Below, one piece after another: positions 6,003 through 11,539 of a stretch of 11,539 bases of DNA (position 1 is its first letter; every line of letters starts with the position of its first letter). The notes beneath the pieces are model-generated. The model was not told where the DNA came from, did not search any database, and worked only from the letters and a program-made list of their open reading frames with translations. Origin of the DNA: Bacillota bacterium (GTDB taxonomy: Bacteria > Bacillota > Clostridia > Christensenellales > SZUA-584); contig JAEZIZ010000028.1 in NCBI GenBank assembly GCA_023415915.1, positions 1 through 11,539 of the forward strand, given 5' to 3'. A program made the translations under genes and the position numbers.

Positions 6003-6118
6003 AAAACAAGGCAAAAAGATAAACGCTGGCGCACAATGTGCGCCCCTACGATGCGCCTGCCTGCAATTAATACCTATTATTAAAAACGGACGCCTTTGCG
6101 TCCGTCTTTGTTTGCTTA
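6003..6118 (-). repeat. REP repeat, upstream copy
   Basis: The copy lying before the transposase start codon. It contains the palindrome GGCGCACA-A-TGTGCGCC (6028-6044), the shared CTGCAATTAATACCT block and a perfect hairpin at 6086-6105. Its left end runs into the leader of the transposase gene, and its right end stops 20 bp from the stop codon of the cyclophilin gene. Confidence 0.75.
6081..6105 (-). terminator. Terminator of the cyclophilin gene, within the REP repeat
   Basis: ACGGACGC / GCGTCCGT is a perfect 8 bp stem with a 4-nt loop. On the minus strand it is followed by TTTTTAATAAT and lies about 35 bp after the cyclophilin stop. On the plus strand CTTTGTTTG follows, so it may also work weakly in the other direction, but no plus-strand gene ends here. 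Confidence 0.8.
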
Positions 6119-6137
6119 TAATGTCTCCTTTGCCTTC

Positions 6138-6641
6138 TTACTTTACCTTCTCCGGCTCCGTCACCTCTTCGTCGTCTGAAAGCGTCACCTTTTTCATCAC
6201 CTGCGGCGTTACGGGACGGTCGGAAGAGTCCGTGCTCACGGCGGCTATCTCGTCCACCGTCTCCATGCCCGATACTACCCGCCCGAACGCTGCGTACTGC
6301 CCGTCCAAGAACTTCGCGTCTTCGTGCACAATAAAGAACTGCGAACCGGCGGAATCGGGGTCCTGCGCGCGCGCCATAGAAATAACGCCCCGCTCGTGGC
6401 TTATCGGGTTGTCAAAGCCATTTCCCTTAAACTCGCCCTTAATGGAATACCCCGGGCCTCCCGCGCCCGTGCCGCGGGGGCACCCGCCCTGTATCATAAA
6501 CCCGCTTATCACCCTGTGAAATGTAAGTCCGTCGTAATAGCCCTTCGATACGAGGCTTTTAAAGTTCGCCGCAGTATTGGGCGCCGCGTCCGACAGCTCA
6601 ATCTCTATTTTGCTGCCGTTTTCCATCTCTATAGTTACCAT
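6138..6641 (-). CDS. Cyclophilin-type peptidyl-prolyl cis-trans isomerase
   Basis: Catalyses cis-trans isomerisation of bonds before proline, assisting protein folding; 167 residues, no signal peptide, so cytoplasmic. The cyclophilin core is complete: FHRVISGFMIQGG (about 41-53, catalytic Arg43), GFDNPISHERGVISMA, SAGSQFFI with Gln101, and LDGQYAAFGRV (112-122). As in many short bacterial cyclophilins, the tryptophan of the human enzyme is absent from the FLDGQ region. The tail after about 155 is acidic (SDDEEVTEPEKVK) and looks disordered. The start at ATG 6639-6641 follows AAGGAG with 6-7 nt spacing; the longer frame has no ribosome site. It has its own -10 element upstream, and its terminator lies within the REP repeat. 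Confidence 0.95.
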   Translation of the reverse strand: MVTIEMENGSKIEIELSDAAPNTAANFKSLVSKGYYDGLTFHRVISGFMIQGGCPRGTGAGGPGYSIKGEFKGNGFDNPISHERGVISMARAQDPDSAGSQFFIVHEDAKFLDGQYAAFGRVVSGMETVDEIAAVSTDSSDRPVTPQVMKKVTLSDDEEVTEPEKVK

Positions 6642-6671
6642 GTTAATCTCCTTCAAACACGTAATGCCACG

Positions 6672-6677
6672 ATTATA
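6672..6677 (-). promoter_or_regulatory. Candidate -10 of the cyclophilin gene
   Basis: The minus strand reads GGGGTATAATCG, a perfect -10 hexamer about 30 bp before the cyclophilin ATG. The position 17 bp further up holds only TTTTAT, a poor -35. The element lies just past the stop of the acetyltransferase gene. Confidence 0.45.
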
Positions 6678-6708
6678 CCCCAAACGGCGCATGTATAAAA
6701 GCGGAAAA

Positions 6709-7236
6709 TCAACCTTTGCGCGGTACGTCCTTGCGCAGTATTATGTCCGTCTGGGGGTCGTCGCCCAGCAGGAACTCATGCGTGCCCACTGCGTAAAACC
6801 CGTGCTTCATGTAAAACCGTATCGCGCGCTCGTTCTTTTCCCACACGCCTAGCCAGAGGTACGCTTTACCGCGCAGCCGCGCCTCCCCCAGCGCCCTGTC
6901 CATCAGCGCTTTACCGAGGCCTTTGCCTATATGCCGCTTTGATACGTATATCCTCTCCACCTCGAGCGATTGAGGGTCACGTATGTCCGTCTGCGCGCCG
7001 CTCTCGTTGAGCTTTAAATAACCCGCCAGTTCGCCGTCCGCAAGCAGCAGGTAAAACGACGTATCTTTATCCGCGAGCTCCTGTCTCATGCGCGCCATGC
7101 TAAACGCGGTATTTACATACTTTTTTATGTTCTCCGGCGTGTTCAAAGCCGCGAAAGAATCGATAAACGCCTTGCTCGCGAATACGCGCAGCTCCTTTAA
7201 ATCTCCCGTAGTGCATCCTTTTATCTCTATGTCCAA
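6709..7236 (-). CDS. paiA: PaiA-like GNAT polyamine N-acetyltransferase
   Basis: A GNAT-family acetyltransferase of 175 residues. It follows the Bacillus subtilis PaiA (N1-spermidine/spermine acetyltransferase) pattern along its whole length as I recall it: TPENIKKYVNTAF, LADGELAGYLKLN, the paired SLEVERIYV, the acetyl-CoA loop RHIGKGLGKALM (R/QxxGxG/A), WLGVWEKNERAIRFYMKHGF and GDDPQTDIIL. It probably acetylates polyamines using acetyl-CoA in the cytoplasm, which would limit polyamine toxicity. The start is best placed at TTG 7234-7236: a promoter lies at 7271-7276, inside the longer open frame, which excludes the start at 7419, and a GGGGG ribosome-like site lies 8 nt upstream. The next gene downstream, the cyclophilin, has its own -10. 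No paiB neighbour is present. Confidence 0.85.
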   Translation of the reverse strand: MDIEIKGCTTGDLKELRVFASKAFIDSFAALNTPENIKKYVNTAFSMARMRQELADKDTSFYLLLADGELAGYLKLNESGAQTDIRDPQSLEVERIYVSKRHIGKGLGKALMDRALGEARLRGKAYLWLGVWEKNERAIRFYMKHGFYAVGTHEFLLGDDPQTDIILRKDVPRKG

Positions 7237-7270
7237 CTGTCCGGCCCCCAACAAGTATCGGTCAAATGCA

Positions 7271-7298
7271 ATTATACCATATACGAAGCCCTGCACAA
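7271..7298 (-). promoter_or_regulatory. Promoter of the paiA-like gene
   Basis: On the minus strand TGGTATAAT is an extended -10 (hexamer at 7271-7276). TTGTGC, 16 bp upstream, is a partial -35. The transcript would start near 7264, about 28 nt before the TTG start codon. Confidence 0.55.
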
Positions 7299-7299
7299 A

Positions 7300-7455
7300 C
7301 ATGTTAAGCAAACATATAGGGCATACTTTACCGCATCTTTGTTCTTTTTTAAGGCGGCCGCAGGCAGTTCCTCGCGCCAATGCCTCTTCCTTCCCGCCTG
7401 CCCCGCAAAACAGCCGCATATTCCACGCAAAGCCCGTCGGCGCGGCTAACTTTTC
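7300..7455. other. Intergenic stretch between divergent paiA and ger operon
   Basis: The gap between the paiA-like promoter and the ger operon. Minus-strand frames stay open across much of it, but they have no ribosome site and lie upstream of the paiA promoter. I see no RNA gene, repeat or clear hairpin. Confidence 0.4.
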
Positions 7456-7485
7456 GTATATTCTTCAATAATGTCTCAGATAATA
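7456..7485 (+). promoter_or_regulatory. Tentative sigma-G-like promoter of the ger operon
   Basis: GTATA (7456-7460) and GATAATA (7479-7485) are spaced 18 bp apart. This resembles the forespore sigma-G pattern (GYATA, about 17-18 bp, CATNNTA) apart from G for C in the -10. Germinant-receptor operons are normally sigma-G dependent. Transcription would start near 7492, leaving about 40 nt before the ATG. Confidence 0.35.
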
Positions 7486-7531
7486 GTAAAGCGGGGCTGT
7501 TATGCCCAAAGTCAACGATAAAGGAGAGCAT

Positions 7532-9094
7532 ATGTTTCGCAATTCCGCGAAGAAAAAGCAGGAAATCGTGGATACCAGGATCAGCGACATAAACGAGCAG
7601 CTTGCGGGCCTTAAGCTGTCGCGCTCGCTCGACGACAACGTAGCGCTGCTTGAAGGGCTGTTTACAGACGTAGACACGCTGCGTACCCGCCGTTTTGCGT
7701 GCAACCGTAACGCGTCGCTTAAATACTGCATCGTCTACAGCGAGGGCGTCGTCGATATAACCGTGATCAACGACAATATAATAAAGCCACTTATGCTTTC
7801 CGACGCGGCGGAGCCGGGCAGGCGGCTCATAGACACGCTTGCGAGCGGCGTGCTGCAGGTAAACGACGCAAAACCTACCGGCAGCCTTGTGGATATAGTG
7901 GAAGGCATATGCTACGGCGACACCGCGCTGCTGGCGGAAGGCGCCGGTCAGGCGCTGATGCTCAATACCAAGAAATTCAAGCAGCGCAACGTTGCCGAGC
8001 CCGACAGCGAGAAAACGCTTACCGGGCCGCGCGAAGGCTTTACCGAAACGCTTGAAACGAACCTTTCGCTGCTGCGCCGCAAGGTTAAAACGCACGAACT
8101 GAAGATGAAGCTCAAAACGATGGGCAGGCGCACGCGCACGAGCGTATGCGTCTGCTATTTTGACGGCATAGTCAACAAAAAGGTGCTTGCCGAGCTTTAC
8201 AGGCGGCTTGATAAAGTGGACATCGACGCGGTGCTCGATACCAACTACCTTACGGAGTTCATACGCGATTCAAGGTTCTCTCTGTTCAGGACGATAGGAT
8301 ATACTGAGCGGCCCGACGTAGTAATAGGCAAGCTGCTCGAGGGGCGCATCGCGATACTGGTGGACGGCTCGCCCGCAGCGCTCACTCTTCCCTACCTGTT
8401 TATCGAAAACTTTCAGAGCAGCGAGGATTACTACTTAAGCTTCTTCTATACGTCGTTCTCGAGGCTGCTGCGCATGATCGGGCTGCTGTTTACCATAACC
8501 GTGCCCGCGTTTTATATCGCGATAGTCGCGTTCCATCGCGAGATGATGCCCACGCAGCTGCTCATCAACATCGCGGCAGAGCGCCAGAACACGCCGCTGC
8601 CCGCGGTGGGCGAGGCGTTTGTTATGATAATCATATTCGACATACTGCGGGAAACGGGCGTAAGGATGCCGTCCAACATTGGCCAGGCGCTCAGCATAGT
8701 GGGCGCTCTGGTAATAGGCCAGTCCGCCGTAGAAGCTAGGCTTGTAGCCGCTCCCATGATAATCGTCGTGGCTTTCACGGGCATCACCGCGCTGTTAGTA
8801 CCCAAGCTCAACGCGCCGATTATCTATCTTAGGCTGGGGCTGCTGTTTATTGCTGCGATGTTCGGCTTTTACGGGCTTGTGGCAGGCCTGTCGTTAATCG
8901 CCGTGCATATCATAAGCCTGCGCTCGTTCGGCGTGCCTCAGATATCGCTTACCGGCAATCTTCAGTATCAGGAGGTAAAGGACACTTTTTTCAGAGCTCC
9001 CTGGTGGCAAATGCGGATAAGATCGCGCATGCCTTCGTGGAACAAGACGCGGCTTAAAAACAATACGAACAGCCAGGGTGCCAAAAATGATTAA
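7532..9094 (+). CDS. gerAA: Germinant receptor A subunit (GerAA family)
   Basis: Membrane subunit of a spore germinant receptor, located in the inner spore membrane; 520 residues, normal for the family. The N-terminal half (to about 305) is a soluble two-lobed domain containing the family signatures GPREGFTETLETNLSLLRRK (165-184) and GRIAILVDGSPAALTLP (271-287), then FQSSEDYY. The C-terminal half holds about five membrane segments (about 313-333, 362-374, 386-402, 405-424, 432-460) with the conserved VPAFYIAIVAFHREMMPTQLL and GQSAVEARLVAAPMIIVVA stretches. The tail is basic and cytoplasmic. I choose the ATG at 7532 because AAAGGAG lies 5 nt upstream; an in-frame ATG at 7502 has only GCGGGG before it. 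The stop overlaps the start of gerAC by 8 bp. It cannot be told from sequence whether this is an A, B or K type receptor. Confidence 0.93.
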   Translation: MFRNSAKKKQEIVDTRISDINEQLAGLKLSRSLDDNVALLEGLFTDVDTLRTRRFACNRNASLKYCIVYSEGVVDITVINDNIIKPLMLSDAAEPGRRLIDTLASGVLQVNDAKPTGSLVDIVEGICYGDTALLAEGAGQALMLNTKKFKQRNVAEPDSEKTLTGPREGFTETLETNLSLLRRKVKTHELKMKLKTMGRRTRTSVCVCYFDGIVNKKVLAELYRRLDKVDIDAVLDTNYLTEFIRDSRFSLFRTIGYTERPDVVIGKLLEGRIAILVDGSPAALTLPYLFIENFQSSEDYYLSFFYTSFSRLLRMIGLLFTITVPAFYIAIVAFHREMMPTQLLINIAAERQNTPLPAVGEAFVMIIIFDILRETGVRMPSNIGQALSIVGALVIGQSAVEARLVAAPMIIVVAFTGITALLVPKLNAPIIYLRLGLLFIAAMFGFYGLVAGLSLIAVHIISLRSFGVPQISLTGNLQYQEVKDTFFRAPWWQMRIRSRMPSWNKTRLKNNTNSQGAKND

Positions 9095-10217
9095 AAAGGC
9101 CGGAGCGCTGCTGCTCATATTAGCGCTTATGTTCACAGGCGGCTGCTGGGACTACCGCAGCTTAAGCGATTTGACCATAGTAATAGGCATGTCGATAGAC
9201 CGGTGTGAAGTTGGGTACGACGTTACGTATGAAGCAATAGACATAAGCGAGCCTATAAAGCAATCGGGCGTAAAGCACATGCTTATAGAATCCCGCGGGA
9301 AGACGCTGTTCGACGCGGCGCGGAACGCGAAAAAGCGCAACGACAACAGGCTTTATTTCGGGCATATGCAGCTCGTTATACTGAGCCGGGACGTCGCGGA
9401 AAACGTGGATATCGACGACATAATGGACTGGTACCTGAGGGACGCGGAATTAAGGGAAACGCTGCTTTTCGCCGTATCGCAGGAGGCGACGGCAAAGGAG
9501 CTGCTTACCGTAACGGGCGAAGGGAATCCCCTTATCACTTTGGAGCTGCAAAAGATAATCCAATCGGACAATGCCTCGGTGTCGTCGACGCTGTTCTATG
9601 AATTGTACAATATGTACAACGTAACCGAGTTGGGCGGCAAGACGCTTGCAATGCCCCTTTTGCGCATCGTACACAGCGAAGACATTGGGGATATCGAGGT
9701 TAACGGCACTGCGGTTTTCAACAACGAGCACATGATAGGCACGCTCTCGCCCGAAGAATCGAAATATTTGCTTTTTGTTTTAGGCAAAGTGGAAGGCGGC
9801 CTGCTTACGTTTCCCTCAACCGACAACGGCGAAGACGACTCCGCGTTAGAAATCTCCGAGAACCGCACAAGCCGTTCGTTCACGGTAAAAGACGGTATGC
9901 CCGTAATAACCGTCAAGACGGATACCGAAGCTTTTTTGGGCGAGTACAAACGGCTGACGGGCGAATTAAACCGGGAGGTAACAGGCCATCTTATATCGCA
10001 TGCGCAGCAGACGCTGGCACGCCGCATAGGAGACGTGATAGCGCGCGTGCAGAACGAATTCGGAGGGGACATATTCGGCTTCGGCAGCATGATATCCAAG
10101 CAGGACCCCGGGCTGTGGGCAACGCTTAAAGATAATTGGAACGAGACTTTTTCTTCAGTGGAGGTAAACATAGAATGCAAAATAAACATAGTAAATACCG
10201 CGTTGATAAAGGAATAG
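9087..10217 (+). CDS. gerAC: Germinant receptor C subunit lipoprotein (GerAC family)
   Basis: Outer-face lipoprotein subunit of the germinant receptor, 376 residues. The signal sequence MIKKAGALLLILALMFTGGC leads to a lipidated Cys20, followed by the family hallmark CWDYRSLSDLTIVIGMSID. The rest matches the three-domain GerAC layout: an N-terminal beta domain with RGKTLFDAARNAKKRNDNRLYFGHMQLVILS, a middle section through MDWYLRDAELRETLLFAV, and a C-terminal domain with an amphipathic helix (about 290-340) and FSSVEVNIECKINIVNTALI at the end. The start is ATG 9087, overlapping the end of gerAA (ATGATTAA), with CAGGGTG as ribosome site; a GTG at 9078 is the alternative and would destroy that site. 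The lipobox (TGGC) is slightly unusual at -3 but acceptable. Diacylglycerol modification of C subunits is known to matter for receptor function. Confidence 0.92.
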   Translation: MIKKAGALLLILALMFTGGCWDYRSLSDLTIVIGMSIDRCEVGYDVTYEAIDISEPIKQSGVKHMLIESRGKTLFDAARNAKKRNDNRLYFGHMQLVILSRDVAENVDIDDIMDWYLRDAELRETLLFAVSQEATAKELLTVTGEGNPLITLELQKIIQSDNASVSSTLFYELYNMYNVTELGGKTLAMPLLRIVHSEDIGDIEVNGTAVFNNEHMIGTLSPEESKYLLFVLGKVEGGLLTFPSTDNGEDDSALEISENRTSRSFTVKDGMPVITVKTDTEAFLGEYKRLTGELNREVTGHLISHAQQTLARRIGDVIARVQNEFGGDIFGFGSMISKQDPGLWATLKDNWNETFSSVEVNIECKINIVNTALIKE

Positions 10218-10227
10218 CGGCTATCAT

Positions 10228-10449
10228 ATGCTGACCTTTATCGTATTGCTGCTATTCGCGGGCGTTGTTGCGTTCGACTTCGTTCCGCAGATAAAACAGG
10301 CGGGAGGATCCAAAAAAACCAGCGCCGTGTATATTGTGTTCCTTATTGTGAGCTTTGCGGTACTGCTGCTTTACAGCTTTGGCGTAGAGGTTCCCAGCCC
10401 GGCCGTACCCATAAAGAATATTGTAGGCGCGCTGTTCGGCGTAAAATAG
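10228..10449 (+). CDS. gerD-subunit: Germinant receptor D subunit (small two-helix protein)
   Basis: A 73-residue protein with two predicted membrane helices (about 2-20 and 34-53). A short positively charged loop (KQAGGSKKT) joins them, and the end is weakly hydrophobic (AVPIKNIVGALFGVK). Size, topology and place within a ger operon match the D subunits described for some Bacillus receptors (for example beside gerK and gerU), which modulate germination. It begins 10 bp after the gerAC stop and ends 17 bp before the gerAB start. The ribosome site is poor: AAAGGA is 14 nt from the ATG, so translation is probably coupled to gerAC. It is distinct from the GerD lipoprotein of B. subtilis, despite the letter. 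Confidence 0.8.
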   Translation: MLTFIVLLLFAGVVAFDFVPQIKQAGGSKKTSAVYIVFLIVSFAVLLLYSFGVEVPSPAVPIKNIVGALFGVK

Positions 10450-10466
10450 CCAAAGGCGGTAAAAAG

Positions 10467-11539
10467 GTGACAAACGAAACGATAACAAAGGCGCAGGGCG
10501 TCTGTATATTGACAATGTTCATATCAGGGGTGTTCGTAGTGATGAACGTAACCCCCGATGCGGAGCAGGACACCTGGGCGTCGCTGCTGCTGGCCGCGGT
10601 GGGCTTTATCCCTTTGATTCTCATATACTCGCGTATCGTCCGGCTTTATCCGGAAAAGGATATATTCCAGATAATCGGCATGCTTTTCGGCAAGGTCACC
10701 GCCAAAGCGCTTATAGCGCTGCTGTTCTGGTACTGCGCACACCTGCTCGCGCTCGTTATGCGCAACCTGTCGGAGTTCGTAAAGATAGTTTCGCTTCTGG
10801 AAACGCCGTATCTGCCAATAATGATAATCGCACTGCTGGTTATAGCATATATGGCCAAATGCGGCGTGGAGTGTCTCGGCAAATGGAGCGTCGCCACGCT
10901 CTTCTTACTTGCGCTGTTCGTTTTGGCTACAGTGCTTTTGTCGATCAACAAGATGGACTTAAGCAATATACAGCCCGTTCTGTCGCATGACGCCGGAATT
11001 ATTGCTTCGACGGCGTTTGACCAGTTAATGTTCCCGTTCGCTGAAACGGTGCTTTTTCTTGGCGTCGCCAGCGCAGTAAAAAAGGCCGACGGCATGCGCG
11101 GCATGTATATACTTGGCACAGTATTTGGCGCGCTGTTGCTGCTAACCGTCATAGTACGCAACATTTCGCTGCTCGGCGTTCCTATGTCGAAGGCGAGTTA
11201 TTTTCCGTCATACAGCGCGATAAGGATAATAAGCATAGGCGAAGTATTTACGCGCGTGGAGGGCCTGATATCCACCAACTTCATACTGACGGCGTTCACG
11301 AAGGCCGCGCTTTGCCTGCTCGTCGCCGCAAAGGGGGCTTCGTCTCTGTTCGGCGTCAAAGACTACAAAAAGCTTGTAATGCCGGTAGCACTGTTTTCTC
11401 TGGCGATCTCGGCCATAGTCTATAGAGACGTAATGGAGATGTTCGAGTTCTTTAAAATCTACACGTATTACGGCCTGCCTTTTGAGGTGGTAATACCTCT
11501 GATAGTATGGATAAAGGCGGAGATCAGGTCTCGCAAATC
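10467..11539 (+). CDS. gerAB: Germinant receptor B subunit (GerAB family), partial at window end
   Basis: Integral membrane subunit of the receptor, related to the amino acid-polyamine-organocation transporter superfamily and thought to hold the germinant-binding pocket. The frame starts at GTG 10467 (AAAGGCGG 7 nt upstream) and stays open to the last base, 357 complete codons, with no stop in the window. About ten hydrophobic segments are seen. Family features include the N-terminal TKAQGVCILTMFISGVFVV, FDQLMFPFAETVLFLGVASAVKK in the middle, SAIRIISIGEVFTRVEGLIS, and FEFFKIYTYYGLPFEVVIPL near the end. Family members are about 360-370 residues, so only the last few residues should be missing. 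It is the last visible gene of the A-C-D-B operon. Of 36 isoleucines, 24 use ATA. Confidence 0.92.
   Translation, partial: MTNETITKAQGVCILTMFISGVFVVMNVTPDAEQDTWASLLLAAVGFIPLILIYSRIVRLYPEKDIFQIIGMLFGKVTAKALIALLFWYCAHLLALVMRNLSEFVKIVSLLETPYLPIMIIALLVIAYMAKCGVECLGKWSVATLFLLALFVLATVLLSINKMDLSNIQPVLSHDAGIIASTAFDQLMFPFAETVLFLGVASAVKKADGMRGMYILGTVFGALLLLTVIVRNISLLGVPMSKASYFPSYSAIRIISIGEVFTRVEGLISTNFILTAFTKAALCLLVAAKGASSLFGVKDYKKLVMPVALFSLAISAIVYRDVMEMFEFFKIYTYYGLPFEVVIPLIVWIKAEIRSRK

Larger units (their letters stand above)
5322..6118. mobile_element. REP-RAYT unit: transposase gene bracketed by direct repeats
   Basis: Two direct repeats (5322-5437 and about 6003-6118), 680 bp apart, flank a single transposase gene on the minus strand. 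Over the central 60 bases (5341-5400 against 6021-6080) I count 55 identities. Each contains the palindrome GGCGCACAATGTGCGCC and a terminator-like hairpin. This is the layout of REP-associated tyrosine transposases, where the enzyme acts on palindromic repeats near its own gene. The unit has no terminal inverted repeats and I see no target-site duplication, as expected for HUH enzymes. The gene inside uses ATT rather than ATA for several isoleucines and is more AT-rich than its neighbours, suggesting horizontal origin. Confidence 0.75.

Noticed and set aside
5992..6036. Longer start of the RAYT protein
   Set aside because: The extension (CASVYLFALFSRC) is encoded by the REP repeat and leader, and would bypass the GAGGTG ribosome site just before ATG 5991.
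5322..6118. CRISPR-like repeats
   Set aside because: There are only three palindrome copies, hundreds of bases apart, in mixed orientation, with a transposase and no cas genes. This is a REP-RAYT arrangement.
7237..7419. Longer start of the paiA-like protein
   Set aside because: The extra 61 codons cross the TGGTATAAT promoter, have a cysteine- and arginine-rich composition, and have no counterpart in PaiA.
7349..8095. 248-codon minus-strand open frame
   Set aside because: It lies antisense to the 5' part of gerAA and across the ger promoter region. It has no ribosome site and no domain.
10646..11164. 172-codon minus-strand open frame
   Set aside because: It is antisense to gerAB, whose plus-strand frame is open and family-matching throughout.

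Overview
The window comes from a spore-forming member of the Clostridia (Bacillota). The evidence is a GerA-family germinant-receptor operon, AAGGAG-type ribosome binding sites, a Gram-positive lipoprotein, and palindromic repeats of the kind common in gut Clostridia. Base composition is moderate to high GC, yet isoleucine is mostly encoded by ATA (24 of 36 Ile codons in the gerAB reading frame). I cannot name the genus.

Layout, left to right. Positions 1-146 hold the possible tail of a plus-strand gene with a strong terminator, and a second hairpin that ends the next operon. Positions 182-1995 (minus) are a two-gene ABC-2 exporter operon, ATPase then permease, joined by a TGATG overlap; its leader carries an extended -10 promoter and, further upstream, a separate stem-loop. 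Positions 2232-4539 (minus) hold a CPBP (CAAX-type) membrane protease with an unusual C-terminal tail, a small DUF6054-like protein, and a lipoprotein with its own promoter and terminator. Positions 4588-4647 carry a degenerate copy of a palindromic repeat family. Position 4797 starts an unrecognised small membrane protein on the plus strand.

Positions 5322-6118 form a self-contained REP-RAYT unit. A single-domain HUH transposase gene (minus strand) is bracketed by two direct repeats of about 115 bp. Each repeat carries the palindrome GGCGCACAATGTGCGCC and a terminator-like hairpin. A third, inverted copy of the palindrome lies inside the transposase reading frame. Positions 6138-7236 (minus) hold a cyclophilin-type peptidyl-prolyl isomerase and a PaiA-like polyamine acetyltransferase, each with a visible -10 element.

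Positions 7532-11539 (plus) are a germinant-receptor operon in the order A-C-D-B, including the small two-helix D subunit. The B gene runs off the window with no stop. A and B would form the membrane core that senses germinants, C is the outer lipoprotein, and D is a modulator.

The observations most worth a second look are the REP-RAYT unit with its in-gene palindrome, the protease tail that resembles an inactivated HD (RelA/SpoT-type) domain, and the D-subunit-containing ger operon.
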